DNA of 64,000 bases from the NCBI GenBank assembly GCA_004431415.1, contig QPMI01000632.1, positions 1 through 64,000 on the forward strand, read 5' to 3'. The translations under genes and the position numbers were made by a program. Shown here in pieces: positions 24,601-36,500 of this stretch. The notes below the pieces were generated by a model. The model saw only the letters and a list, made by a program, of their open reading frames with translations, was not told the DNA's origin and searched no databases. The DNA is from Cyanophora paradoxa. Its lineage: Eukaryota > Glaucocystophyceae > Cyanophorales > Cyanophoraceae. Numbering within the stretch: the stretch's first letter is position 1; each line of letters starts with the position of its first letter.

Positions 24601-26620
24601 CGACACGGGGCAGGGTGGGACGGGCGGGCGGGCGGGCCTGGAGATCGTCGAGGAGGACGAGGGTGGGCAGGCCGGGCGCCGAGACGGCCCGCAGCAGGTC
24701 CACCACCAGCGACCGCAGCCGCGCCTGCAGCTCGGCGGGGCGCGCCTCGGGCAGCGGGGGCGGGGCGGGCCCGAGCAGGAGCTTGGCGGCGGGGGCGACG
24801 TCGACGAGGAGGCGGGCGCGGGGCCCGAGGGCGCCGGCGACGGCCTCGCGGCGGCGCGCGACCTCCGCGGGGGCCCCGCCAGCAGCCCGCAGAAGAGGTC
24901 CTCCAGCGCCCGGAACCAGACCGCCAGCGGCGCCCGGTTGTACTGGTCCGCCTTCCCGTACAGGTGCCGCGCCGCCGCCCCTCCGCCGCCGCCCGCCGGC
25001 ACAGCTCCCGCGCCGCCATCGTCTTCCCCGCGCCCCTGCCGCCGCGTCGGCCGCCCGGCGGGCGAGGCGCGAGGGGCGCTGCAGACGCACGCGGGCCCGC
25101 TGACGACGATGAGCGCCGGCCGGGCGCTCTCCTGCGCGGCCGTGTCAAGAGGCAGCGTGAGCGGGGGGCGCGGGGCCGGCACCTTGGCGGCGCGGCAGGC
25201 GTCGAGGGCGCGGGCGATGTCCTGCGGCGCAGCGTGAGCGCCGCGCGGCTTTGGGGCGGTTTGCAACAGAGGAGTGGACCTGGGTGGGGCCGCCGCAGGG
25301 CGCGTCGGGCATGCTGAGCCGCGCGCTCACGTCCCGCTCCCCCAGGCCGAACGTCTCCTGCCCCCGGCCCGCGCGGTGCAGGTCCCGGCACCTGCGCGCC
25401 GGGCCCGGGGCGTCAGGGGTACGCCGGGGCCGGGCGGGGGCCGGGGTCGCCTCCTGAGGTCGTGGAGGAGGCCCCAGGCCGACTGGTAGCGGTCCGCCGG
25501 CGTCTTCGCCAGCAGCCGCTGCGTCCCGCTCGGGGGGTACCGCGCGGCCGGGGAGGAGCAGGGGTACCTCGACGATCGCCTCGAAGGCCGGGGGTACGAC
25601 GGGGTTCAGCTGCGTCACCCGAGGCGGCCTGCGGGGCGGTGGGCGGGGCGGGGTAGAAGGGGTGCGGGGAGGCCCCGGGGCACCGCTTCGCGAGGTGCCC
25701 GTGGAGGTACTCGAGCGCAGTGGACCCCTCGAACGGCCGGCGGCCCGTCGCGCACTTGAAGAGCACCAGCTGGGGGGGAGGGGTCAGGGGTACGGGAAGG
25801 GAAGGGTCGCGCGGGGCCGGCCCCGCACCCCGAGGAGGTACAGGTCGGACCGCTCGTCGGCCCCTGCGGCGTCGGCGTCAAGGCCCCAGCGGCGGGGCGG
25901 GAGGGGCGGGCGGACCCTCAGAGACGCCCATCCTGCCGGAGAGCTCGGGAGCCGTGTACGCGTACCCCTCCATCGCCTCCGCCGGCTCCGCGCCCGCGGC
26001 CTCCCCCCGCGGCTCCGCATTGCCGAAGCGCACGAGGACTGCTGCGCATGCGTCGCGCGTCAAGGCCCTGCGGTGAGAACGGGGTGCACGGACGTCCCCA
26101 GCGCACCGGTCCTCGCGTCCTCGCCGCCACCAGCTCCAGAGCGATCAACGCGGAAGAAGATGTTGCGCGGCTGTCAGGGGGATCGGGGCTCAGCCACTTC
26201 AGCGAGTGAAGGAAGAGATCAAATCTTCGCACCCGGAGCGCGGACAGTAGCAAGCCGCGCGAGGAATCCGAGCTCGAAGGTTCATGCGCGGCATAGAGCG
26301 CGTCGGCGAGCGCGACGCTGAGGTCCAGCAGGCGTGTGGCGTCGAAAGGTCCAGCTTGCGCGATAGTTCTGCTAGGAGAATGGTACGGGTCGGGGGGTCG
26401 AATGGGGTGGTCGAGGTTGGTTCACAGCGCGATTTGACCTGTTAAGTTCTTCCCATCCTTCGGTCGGGTCCATCATGCCGGCGCTTCCTAGCCGCGTCGT
26501 GCCCAGCTCCAGCTCCTTATCACCGAACCGCCTTAAGCTTGCGAAGGATCGTGTGAGGCAGGCGCGCGCACGACCGTTGAACAGCACTTTGCTAGATGCT
26601 ATGCGCGTACGGGGAGCAGG
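15653..26620 (-). CDS. Hybrid histidine kinase copy A (pseudokinase-AAA-GAF-PAS-HisKA-HATPase-REC)
   Basis: Giant phosphorelay sensor of the HstK/Chk1/Mak2-3 layout. Seen in exon order: an N-terminal kinase fold with SALR/PRNIFF where HRDLKPxN should be, VLVRFGNAE for DFG, YTAPELSGRM and SDLYLLG; then LLAKTPADRYQSAWGLLHDL and GERDVSARL, a family hallmark; an NTPase with spliced Walker A GPAGAGKT (about 25080-25010), GKADQYNRAPL and LVLLDDLQ (24640); a helical region to about 21000; GAF with RGFLVRG and LLALPISHKA (about 20000-19250); PAS with HDAIVTLDGAARVV (about 19015); HisKA with LRTPLNGI; HATPase with N-box SNAIKFSE, TVTDTG and GGTGLGL; receiver [14 protein letters not shown] (phospho-Asp) and CKPVR, then the stop at 15653. 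The first Met is not located; exons matching copy B reach about 26620. No membrane segment seen, so probably a cytosolic sensor whose GAF/PAS ligand is unknown. More than 20 short introns. No clear break. Confidence 0.85.
18267..18270 (-). other. Inferred 4-nt microexon CACG supplying the phospho-accepting His (copy A)
   Basis: The exon before ends FAMVT in phase 0 and the exon after starts ACCTGCGG, which must be read in phase 1 to give [12 protein letters not shown] lies between CCCCGCAG and GTCCGG. Splicing it in gives the H-box [11 protein letters not shown], with normal intron lengths on both sides (about 70-80 nt). Inferred, not proven. Confidence 0.6.
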
Positions 26621-26836
26621 GTTATTCCATTCCGCGTGGAGCTCGCGGACTCCAAACCATGGAAGGTCGCGGACGGTGGACCGGCAAAGCGGCTGGGCTC
26701 GTGCTGCAGCGGTGCTGAGACAATACGAAGTCGACTTCTTTACGGACAAGCACGTGCACTGCAAGCTCACAGCTAACTAATGGGTGTTGTTCTTCGGGGG
26801 GAAGAGTTGAGTAGGGGGTACAGCTAGCACACAACG

Positions 26837-28364
26837 ATGAAGCCCGCAAGCCCCCGCCGGCGGCGAGACGAAGCGATGCGGGAGGCTTCTGCGGGGGCGG
26901 AGAAGTCCGATGACGAGTCACAGGACGATTCAGAGGACGACTCCAGCGAGGGCGGGTCCAGCAGCAGCAGCAGTAGCCAGGATGGGGGTTCAAGCTCCGA
27001 AAGCAGCAGCGACGAGGGCAGCACGGATTCCGCGACGCCCCCCTCCAAGCCTGCAGCTGCGGGGCTAGCGAAGGCCGACAGCAAGGCACCCGAGCCCAGA
27101 GAAACGACCAGCAAATCGAAATCGGGCTCATTTCTATCGAGCATAAGAAGTAAGAAGAAAAAAGCAGAAGCGCCGCGCACAAACACTCGAGAAGCCGAAC
27201 TCGAGACGGAGCGCACGAAGACCACAAGCGCCGGCCCCGCGCACAATGAGGAGCAACGCGAAGACACAAGGACGAGCAAGGACGAGAAGGCCGAGGCGCC
27301 GAAGACGGAGAAGCCGGCGCCGCCCTCGAAGCCGGAGAAGCCGGCGCCCGTGGAGGTCGTCTCGTGCTGCGGCTGCTTCCGGAGGCGTCGGAGGCTCCCG
27401 CCGCGCTCCTCCATGCCCAAGACGCCTCCTGCTCCCAAGCCCGGCGGACGGGGCCTCCTCTGCTGCCGCCGCCGGCCGGCGGTGGACGCGCCGCTGCCGC
27501 CCGCGCCGCCCGCCGAGGCGGAGCCGCCCAAGGAAGACGAGGAGGAGGAAGATGAGGAGGAGGAAGACGACGATCTTGACCTCGCCGCAGCGCGGGAGGC
27601 CGAATTCCTGGCGGTGCGCGCCCTCCGCCCCCAGTTCCTGCCTTGCCCGGCCCCGTGGTTTGCCTGATATCGATCCCGGCGCCCGTCCCGCAGGCGGTGC
27701 GGGAAGACAGCCCTGCCCTCGCCGACGCCTTTGCCGCCCTTCACGTGGGCTCGCGGTTCGTCCTCGAGCCGCCCTCTTCGCGTGGCTAGAGCTAGACCAG
27801 GCGGGGTCCGACGCGCCCGCGTCCCGCAGGTGGGAGGGGTACGTCGCCATGCGCGGCTTCCCCTCGCACCTCTCCGCCAGCGTCGCCCGCCGCGACGCCG
27901 ACCACCGACTCCACATCGTCCACACCGTGCGCGTACCCCCGTCCGAGTCCGTGGAACCTGTACCCCCTTGAGGCGCGGTAGGCCTTCGGGGTCACGTCGC
28001 GGGCGAGGGCCGTCCTCGAGGTGGAGGACGCGGAGGACGGGCCCGTGACCGTGCGCACCCCGGTACCCCCCCGCTCGCGCGCGCTGACGTTCCCCCCTTC
28101 CCAAATCAGATCCGCTACGAGGGCGAGAACCTGCTGGGGATGACGGGGGCCACGCTGCGAGTGCCGGGGGGCAGCGCTCCCTCCCTCCACGGCCGCACCA
28201 GCGTGGCCCCAGGCGCCGCCGCTGCCGCCGCCGGCAGCCCCACGGCCGCGCGGCCGGCCCCGCCGCCCCGCTCGGCCCTCGGGGGCGTCTCGCTGTACCC
28301 CGCGGGCGCCCAGGACACGGTTCGGATCTGCGAGGGAACCTTCTCCCTCACGAGGATCTATTGA
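26837..28364 (+). CDS. Acidic Ser/Lys/Glu-rich protein of unknown function
   Basis: Starts at ATG 26837 (MKPASPRRRRDEAM). The first 250 residues are low complexity: Ser/Asp/Glu runs, Lys-rich SIRSKKKK, two Cys pairs in VVSCCGCFRRRRR and LLCCRRR that could be acylation or metal sites, and a DEEEEDEEEEDDD tract. An apparent GC-AG intron at about 27650 leads to AVREDSPALADAFAALH. Later pieces, on alternating frames, look ordered: WEGYVAMRGFPSHLS, ARAVLEVEDAEDGPVTVRTP, IRYEGENLLGMTGATLRVPG and the end DTVRICEGTFSLTRIY at 28364. The intron chain around 27730-27830 is not fully resolved. I do not recognise the C-terminal domain. Its 5' end faces the 5' end of kinase copy A. Function unknown. Confidence 0.6.
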
Positions 28365-28744
28365 CGTTAGCCGTTTAGCTCCAGTACCTGGTATGCGTTG
28401 CATTCTGTTCTTTGGAAGCCGGCGCCCCCTCTGGGGCGCCTGGCGCGGCAGCAGGGCGGCGCGCGAACGTTAACCCCGCGCGTCCGCCAGTTTAAAGATA
28501 GCTATAGTTATCGATATACATTGCCTTCGCACAAATTTTCCAGGTGCAGATTTGGGTGTAATTTCAATGTGAATTGTAGGCTAGGTTCGATTACGAGAGA
28601 ACCGTTTCGGGTTACAGGAAGGCGAAGACTCGGAGCGGGGGGTGGAGGCGTTTCCATGGATTCGGAGGGGCTAAAGGAAGCGGGGCGGCATGCGCAAGCG
28701 GGCGGGCGGGAGGTAGAGAGGCGGCGTGGGGCGGGGCGGGGGGG
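28365..28744. other. Short intergenic region between convergent genes
   Basis: Lies between the ends of the acidic-protein gene (+) and the AN1-UBX gene (-). The middle (28490-28620) is AT-richer; the right side is G-rich. No gene or clear structure seen. Confidence 0.5.
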
Positions 28745-29116
28745 TCAGACGGTGGCGACGAGGGTGCCGGAGGGGACGAGGTCGGCGGTCTCGAGGGTGA
28801 GGTCCATGAGCTCCTCGCCGAAGGTCTGGCGGGGGAAGGGCGTCATGAGCTTGAGGCGCTCGCGCTGCTGCTGCTGCGAGCAGAGCGACGCCACGAAGCT
28901 CCGCACGGTCCGCAGCGTGTCCGTCGAGCTGAACTTCTGCGTCACCGTCTTCCCGTCCAGCAGCCGGATCTGGATCGTCGCCGCCCGCGCCTCCCCCGGC
29001 CCCGCCCCCGCCGCTCCCGCCGCCGCCTGCGCCTGCGCCTGCTGGCTCTGGGAGGCCTTGAAGGCCGAGAAGGGGCTCTGGCCCGCCGCGGCCGCCTGCC
29101 GCGCGGGGGCCTGCTG

Positions 29117-29150
<34 letters not shown>

Positions 29151-30110
29151 CAGTTGGACCAGAAGCGGTTGTGCGGCGCCTGCTTGGGCCCGCCGAACCC
29201 AAACTGCATTCCTGGCGCCGCCGTCGGTGCCGGCGCGGAGGAGGAGGAGGTGGTGGTGGAGGAGGAGGACGGCACGGAGGCGGCGGCGGCGGCGGGCGCG
29301 GGTTGCGCCGGCGGTCGCAGCGGCGCCTCGGGCCGCGGCGGGATGGCAAAGGTAGGAAGAGGGGCGGCGGGGGCGGGGGCGGGGCCCGACGCGGAGGCGG
29401 GGCGCGCGGGGTGCGCCTGCGGCTGCGGGAGAGGCGGAAGGGGCCGATGGAGGGGCCCGGGGAGGAGCTGGCGGCCGCCCCGCACTTGTGGTCCGGCTCG
29501 AGGCGGTGGCTCAGGCAGAAGAGCCGGCGGCAGCTCTTGCAGGCGGTCGGCGTGGAGAGCGGGCTCGCCCCCGTGAGCCGCGTCGTGCACCGCGGCGCGG
29601 CGCACGCCGGCGCCGACTGCCGGGCCGCGTCCGCCGCGCTGGCCTCGCGGGGGCAGCCCGCGTCGATGTGCGCCGAGAGCAGGTCGTCCTGCGCGCGCGG
29701 CGGCGGTTGGCGGCCGCGCAGCGAGGAGAAGCATTAAGAAGTGGTTGCTCACCGCGTTCTGCCCCCGGCAGTGCAGGATTTGCTGGCAGATTGGGCACGT
29801 TACGGCAAGGGCCGTGTCAAGCCGCGCCGCTGTGCACTTGTGAGCGTCCGCCTTCCAGTGGTCATTGCAGAAGACGACTCGGCAATGCTGGCACACGAAG
29901 GGCAGGAAATCTGCAAGGACAACGCCACCAAGATGTCAGAGAGATGCGAGAGAGCGCCAGGGCAGGCCGCGCGGCCGCGGCGCCCGCACGAGTCATGTGA
30001 GGATAGCTAGCAGTATTGTAGCGGGCGGCACGAGCGGCACGCGGAGACGGACCGAGCTGGTTGCAGTCCCGCAAGCCACAGTGCTTGGAACCCCGCACTT
30101 CAACCTCCAT
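28745..30110 (-). CDS. AN1 zinc-finger / UBX-domain protein
   Basis: Probable p97/Cdc48 adaptor acting in protein quality control or stress response. Exon 1 starts at ATG 30110 (MEVEVRGSKHCGLRDCNQL) and joins FLPFVCQHCRVVFCNDHW to form a first AN1 finger ending HKC. CPICQQIL plus LLSAHIDAGC form a C2H2-like finger, and a second AN1 follows (CAAPRC...CKSCRRLFCLSH...DHKC). An apparent GC-AG intron then leads to a Pro/Ala/Ser/Gly linker with a GSGSGS run. The C-terminal 80 residues are a UBX fold: ATIQIRLLDGKTVTQKF, RTVRSFVASL, then LMTPFPRQTFGEE with the FPR loop used by UBX proteins to bind p97. The fingers resemble plant SAP11/13 and animal ZFAND2. Fusion to UBX is unusual as far as I know. 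It is divergent from kinase copy B. Confidence 0.85.
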
Positions 30111-30509
30111 GCGCGCTTTGACTGCACTGGCCTTCAACTGCGTGAAATTGCTAGCGCGGACTTCGGCAGTCGTATGACCTCTTGCGTCCTCTTACGTCGG
30201 TTTACGTCGAGAAGAACTCAGAAGGTCGGGGCACGGGTACGAGCGCACTCGTTGGCACGGGTATACCAATCTCTCCCGAATGCCCTCCATAGGAATCGAG
30301 CACGCAGCACGGAGACCGAACCGGCCGCCCGCGGCCGGCCCCTCGGCCCAGCTTTACGCCGTTTACGTATACGCGTGCAAGCGGGAGCTGCTCCAGCGAG
30401 TCGGCAGTGACTCGGCAGCAGTGGCGGCCATGGCATCCGTTCCGCGCTTGTGCAACAGCAGCCGCGAGTGACGCAACGCGACGGCTGGCGACGCGAGAAC
30501 GGGCGACTC

Positions 30510-33500
30510 GGATAGCATCTAGCAGCGGTTAGCGCTCGCGTACGGTGTCCTCGCGCCGCCCAGGACTACTGTATTGCAAGCGTTGCAATACCGCCGAGCT
30601 GGAGCAAGGGAGGTCACGAATTGGAGGCATGGATAAAAGCGATGGCTTGGATGCGTGGGAAGCTCTAAACAGGTGAGCCGTGCGCAGTCGCGCCCGGGTT
30701 GTGTACCGTATATGTATATGACGCATGCATCCTGGGCAGGGTTGTTCAACGCGACGGTCGTTTCAATTCGGCACGCCTCCTGGACCTCAGCGTTGCCCTT
30801 GCCGAAGCGCTCTATGGCGCGCACGAAAGAAGCGGGCTGGGCGCGTCGCGCGGCTTGCTCCTGTCCGCGCTCCGAGTGCGAAGATTTGATCTCTTCCTTC
30901 ACTCGCTGATGTGTCTGAGACCCGATCCCCCCGGCAGCCGCGCAACATCTTCTTCCGTTTAGATCGCTCTGGAGCTGGTGGCGGCGAGGACGCGAGGACC
31001 GGTGCGCTGGGGACGTCCGTGCACCCCGTTCTCACCGCAGGGCCTTGACGCGCGACGCATGCGCAGCAGTCCTCGTGCGCTTCGGCAATGCGGAGCCGCG
31101 GGGGGAGGCCGCGGGCGCGGAGCCGGCGGAGGCGATGGAGGGGTACGCGTACACGGCTCCAGAGCTCTCTGGCAGGATGGGCGTCTCCGAGGGTCCGCCC
31201 GCCCCTCCCGCCCCGCCGCGGGGGCCTTGACGCCGACGCCGCAGGGGCCGACGAGCGGTCCGACCTGTACCTTCTTGGGGTGCGGGGCCGGCCCCGCGCG
31301 ACCCTTCCCTTCCCGTACCCCCTGACCCCTCCCCCAGCTGGTGCTCTTCAAGTGCGCGACGGGCCGCCGGCCGTTCGAGGGGTCCACTGCGCTCGAGTAC
31401 CTCCACGGGCACCTCGCGAAGCGGTGCCCCGGGGCCTCCCCGCACCCCTTCTACCCCGCCCCGCCCACCGCCCCGCAGGCCGCCTCGGGTGACGCAGCTG
31501 AACCCCGTCGTACCCCCGGCCCTCGAGGCGATCGTCGAGGTACCCCTGCTCCTCCCCGGCCGCGCGGTACCCCCCGAGCGGGACGCAGCGGCTGCTGGCG
31601 AAGACGCCGGCGGACCGCTACCAGTCGGCCTGGGGCCTCCTCCACGACCTCAGGAGGTGACCCCGGCCCCCGCCCGGCCCCGGCGTACCCCTGACGCCCC
31701 GGGCCCGGCGCGCAGGTGCCGGGACCTGCACGGCGCGGGCCGGGGGCAGGAGACGTTCGGCCTGGGGGAGCGGGACGTGAGCGCGCGGCTCAGCATGCCC
31801 GACGCGCCCTGCGGCGGCCCCACCCAGGTCCACTCCTCTGTTGCAAACCGCCCCAAAGCCGCGCGGCGCTCACGCCGCGCCGCAGGACATCGCCCGCGCC
31901 CTCGACGCCTGCCGCGCCGCCAAGGTGCCGGCCCCGCGCCCCCCGCTCACGCTGCCTCTTGACACGGCCGCGCAGGAGAGCGGCCGGCCGGCGCTCATCG
32001 TCGTCAGCGGGCCCGCGTGCGCCTGCGGCGCCCCTCGCGCCCCGCCCGCCGGGCGGCCGACGCGGCGGCAGGGGCGCGGGGAAGACGATGGCGGCGCGGG
32101 AGCTGTGCCGGCGGGCGGCGGCGGAGGGGCGGCGGCGCGGCACCTGTACGGGAAGGCGGACCAGTACAACCGGGCGCCGCTGGCGGTCTGGTTCCGGGCG
32201 CTGGAGGACCTCTTCTGCGGGCTGCTGGCGGGGCCCCCGCGGAGGTCGCGCGCCGCCGCGAGGCCGTCGCCGGCGCCCTCGGCCCCGCGCCCGCCTCCTC
32301 GTCGACGTCGCCCCGCCGCCAAGCTCCTGCTCGGGCCCGCCCCGCCCCGCTCCCCGAGGCGCGCCCCGCCGAGCTGCAGGCGCGGCTGCGTTCGCTGGTG
32401 GTGGACCTGCTGCGAGCCGTCTCGGCGCCCGGCCTCCCCACCCTCGTCCTCCTCGACGACCTCCAGGCCCGCCCGCCCGCCCGCCCGCCCCGCGCCGCCC
32501 GCCCCGCGCCGGCGGCCGCTTAGGCGGCCGCAGTGGGCGGACCCCGAGACGCTCTCTCTCGCGGACTTTGTGCTCGCGTCGGACCTCCCCGTCGCCCTCT
32601 GCGCCACCTACCGGTTCGCCCCGCCCCGCCCCGCCCAGGAGCCCGCAGCCGGGCGGCGAGCGCCGGCGCAGGAGCTGCGAGGTCTCCGACGAGCACGCCG
32701 TCGCCCAGTTCGTGCGCCGGGCCGCCAAGGTGCATCCCCCGCAGAGCGCGCGGCGCCGCCCGCCTCACCCCCGCGAGGTCGTGCCGGTGCACGAGGTGGC
32801 GCTGGCGCCTTTGCGCCGCGGCGACTGCCAGGCCATCCTCGCCGCCACGGCGCGCCCCCGCCCCGCCCCGCCCGCCCGCCGCGCCGCTTCTTACGCGCGG
32901 GCGCGCAGCTGAAAACCCCGGAGGACGAGCGGTCGGAGGCGCTGGCCGCGTCGCTCGTGCGCAAGGCCCACGGCAACCCCTTCCACACCGTCCGCCCGCC
33001 TCGCCCCTTCGCCCGCTGCGCCGCGCCCGCGACCGACGGCGGGGCCGCAGATCCAGCTGCTGCGCGCGCTGGTCGAGCGCCGCGCGCTGCACTTCGACTA
33101 CCCCTCGGGGCGCTGGACCTGGAGCCAGGCCGAGGTGCGCCCCGCCGCGCCGCCCCGGCCGGCGGCGGCGGCGGGGCCGAGGGCGGGCGGGGGCAGGTGG
33201 ACGCGGTGCACGAGGGGACGACGTGGCGGAGATGGCGGCCCTCTCCATCCTCGCCCTGCCCCCGCCACCCAGGCCCTCCTCAAGGCCCGCCCCCGCCCCG
33301 CCCCGCCGGCGCCGCGCCGCTGAGCGGGGCCGGCAGGTGGCGAGCTGCTGCGGGGCGGCCTTCGACGCGGCGATGCTCGCGACCATCACGGGCGCCTCCG
33401 AGGAGGCCCGCCCGCCCCTCCGCAGCGGTTCTCGCCGCGTCTGAGGGCGGGGGCGCAGGAGAGCCAGCGGGCGGTGCAGCCGGCGCTCGCGGCGGGCCTC

Positions 33501-36500
33501 CTCGTCCAGGGCGCCGGCGACGCCGTCTTCTCCTTCCAGCACGACAAGATCCAGCAGGCGCCCCCGCCGCCCCTCGGGACGTCCGTCGGGCCGCCGCTGA
33601 CGCGGGGGCGCAGGCGGCGCACGACATGGTGGGGGCGCGCGAGCGGAGCGACCTCTGCTTCCGCGCGGGGACGCTCCTCCGCGGGGCCATGCGGGAGCCC
33701 GCCGAGGCCGCCAACCTCTACGAGGTCCGCCCGAGCCCGCCCGCCCCGGCCGCCGGCGCCGGCGCCGGCGCCGAGTGCGGCGCAGGTGGCGAACCTGCTG
33801 AACGCGTGCCTGGAGGAGCCGCCGGCGGGGGCCGACGCGGCCGCCCTCGCCGGGATCGCGGAGCTGGACCTGCTCGCCGCGCGCCGCGCGCGGCGCTGCG
33901 CGGGGTACGCCCGCGGCGCCGAGTACGCCGCCTGCGGCCTGCGCGCCCTCGCCCTCTCCGGCCGCGACGGCGAGCTGCGCCCCCTCCGCTTCTCCCTCGC
34001 GGCGCGCCCTCGCCCCGCCCCGCCGAAGCCCCCTAGCCCTGACGGCCCCCCCACCCGCAGCTCGCGCTGGCCGAGTGCAAGTACCTCTCGGGCGCCTACG
34101 CGGCCGCCGAGGCGGAGATCGCGGCGATGTGGCAGCTCGCCGAGACCCGCGCCGAGCGCCTGAGCGGTGCCGCCCCGCCGCGCGCCCCCCGTCCGCAGCC
34201 CTCCGCCCGTGACGCCGGCGGCAGCGTACCGCCTGCGCATCGCGTTCCTGAGCACGGCGGGGCGCTTCCGGGAGAGCGCGGAGGCCGGGCTGGACTGCCT
34301 GCGCTCCCTGTGGGGCATCTCCTTCTCCTTCGGTGGCCCCGCGGCCCTCGCGATCGCTGCGCGCCGGGAGGCTCGCGATCGCTGACGGCCGGGCAGACGC
34401 GACGTTCGACGACGTCGAGGCGGAGATACGCGCCATAGCGACCGCGCTGCACAATCTCCGTCCTCGCCAGACGGTTCCGCCGCGTTCGAGTTCGACGCCG
34501 ATGAGGCAGTCGACGCCTTCTGCGCCCTGCCGGAGTGCCGCGACCGCGGTGCGGCCGTTTGCGTTTGCGTTTACGTTACGCTGAGCTCTGTGCAGACATT
34601 CTGGACCTGATGCAGATCGGCGCCGACTCTGCGCTCTCCGCCCGCTACGGCAAGTTTGTCGTTCTCTACTGCCTCATCCCCGCCCGGTGCGAGCTGCCGC
34701 GCGCGGCCGGAGAGCCTTTACAAGGCCGCTGTAGTGATCTGTCCGCGCCAGGTGCCTGCTGCTGAGCCTTCGGCACGGGCGGGCCCCGGAGACGGCGTTG
34801 CTGGCGGGGATCCTGGCGCAGGCGTGCGTCGCCACCGACGCGACTCTTCGGCACGCGCGGACCTGCGCGAAGGCAGCCCGACCGCACCCGCGCTCCCCGC
34901 CGAATTCGCGCGCTGATGCCCCTGCAGGTCGCCCTGGCACTCGGCCCCGGCGCGAAAAAAGAGAGCCATGGCCAGTCCGAAGGGGACGCGAAGGTGCTTG
35001 GCCGGAACCGAATGACCGCATGGCGGCATGTGGCTGCGGCCGAATCGAATCGCGCAGACTCTCGTCTGGTGCTCCCTTGCATCGATCATGGCAGAGTCTT
35101 ACCGTACTTCTCTGGAGGTGAGCGCGCCACTTCCGTGCAGAACACTTCTGGAAATGGGCTTTCGTTGAGCTCGATCGCGTGCAGATTGGAGACAGCGCGT
35201 ACAGGCTCGCCATCTCTGTCGGCGACATCGTCTCGGCTTACATCGCCGGCATCTGCATCATCGGAGACGCGTTCTGGTGCTGCGAGCCGCTCGCCGCCGT
35301 CCACGATCGGGGTGCGCCAATTGCAAGTGCAGCTGCTTCTCGCGTGCAATCCCGACAACTGAGCTTCCGACCCCCCCAGCCGTCTCTGTGAACCGCTTTG
35401 TGGAGGGGAAGCAAGCCACGTACGGAATCGTCTCCGGCCTGTACGCCTTCGTCTCGGCGGTGCTGCAGGTGCCCGGCCCGGCGGCCCGGCTCGCCGCGAG
35501 ATACGCGCCGGCCGGGGTGAGGTCGATTCCGCCGCAGGGCGAGGACGGGGCCTCGGCGGGCGGCCCGAGGGCCCCGCCCCTGGAGCTTGTCTCGGCACCG
35601 GCGGAGGGGAATCCGTGCGGCCGGCTGGCGCTCGACGCGGGCCTTCTCCGCGAGATCCTGGCCGGCTTTCCCTGCTGGTGCGGGAAGTCGAGTTTGCGCG
35701 TGCGCGCGGGTGACGGTGTTTGCAGGGCCAAGGGGGAGTTCTCTGCCATCTCCATCGTGCTTTGCATCCTCCTCGGCGATTTCGGCACCGTGCGGCCTGT
35801 TTTAGCTGTTGTTGATTAGCAGCGCTTGCCGAGAAACACTCATCGTGGCGCCTACCCGATTTGACGTGCTGCATTTCACAATCTCTTGCGCTGCGCAGGC
35901 GTGGCAACTGGTCGATGAGGTCGATCTCGCCAACCCTGACGTGGTTCTCATGAGGGAGGGGTACTCGTGCTACCAGGACTACCTCTTCGCCACCGCCCTC
36001 GCCATCGGAGTGGTCCGCCCCGCGCCCCGCCCTCGGCCCGCGCGGAGCTCACGCTGCCGCCTCCGGCAGCGGCTCTCGCCGGGGCGGGCGGAGGCGGCCT
36101 TCGATGCGGCGCCGCTCTCAGCGGCGGAGCGCGCCGGCCTCGCGGAGCGCCTCCGCCGCTGCTGCGACGGCATGGCGCCCTTCGCCGACGCCTCCCCCTC
36201 GCCTACCGCCCCGGTCCCGCCGCCCGCCCCGCCCCGCCCCGCCCGGCCGCGAGGGCGAGCGGGGCGTGCATGCGCAGGCACCTTGTGATGCGGGCGGAGG
36301 CGGCGCGGGCGGCGGGGCGGCGGCGGAGGCGATGGCGCTGTACGAGGCGGCCTGCGACGCCGGCGAGGAGCAGCGCCTCCACCTCTTCTCGCGCGCCCCC
36401 GCCCGCCCCGCCCGCCCCCGCCCCCGCCGCCCCTGACCCCGCCCGCGCCCCGCGCCTGCAGCGCCGTCGCCGGCGAGCGGCTGGCGTCGCTCGCGGTGGA

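Noticed and set aside
20165-25237. Plus-strand open frames inside kinase copy A, and minus-strand frames inside copy B
   Set aside because: Arg/Ala/Gly-rich antisense shadows; the sense strand carries all recognisable domains.
30951-30970. Apparent nonsense codon TAG at 30960-30962 in kinase copy B
   Set aside because: It is only in frame if an intron is read through. Using the acceptor before PRNIFF, the bases read Leu-Asp and the exon stays open, as in copy A.
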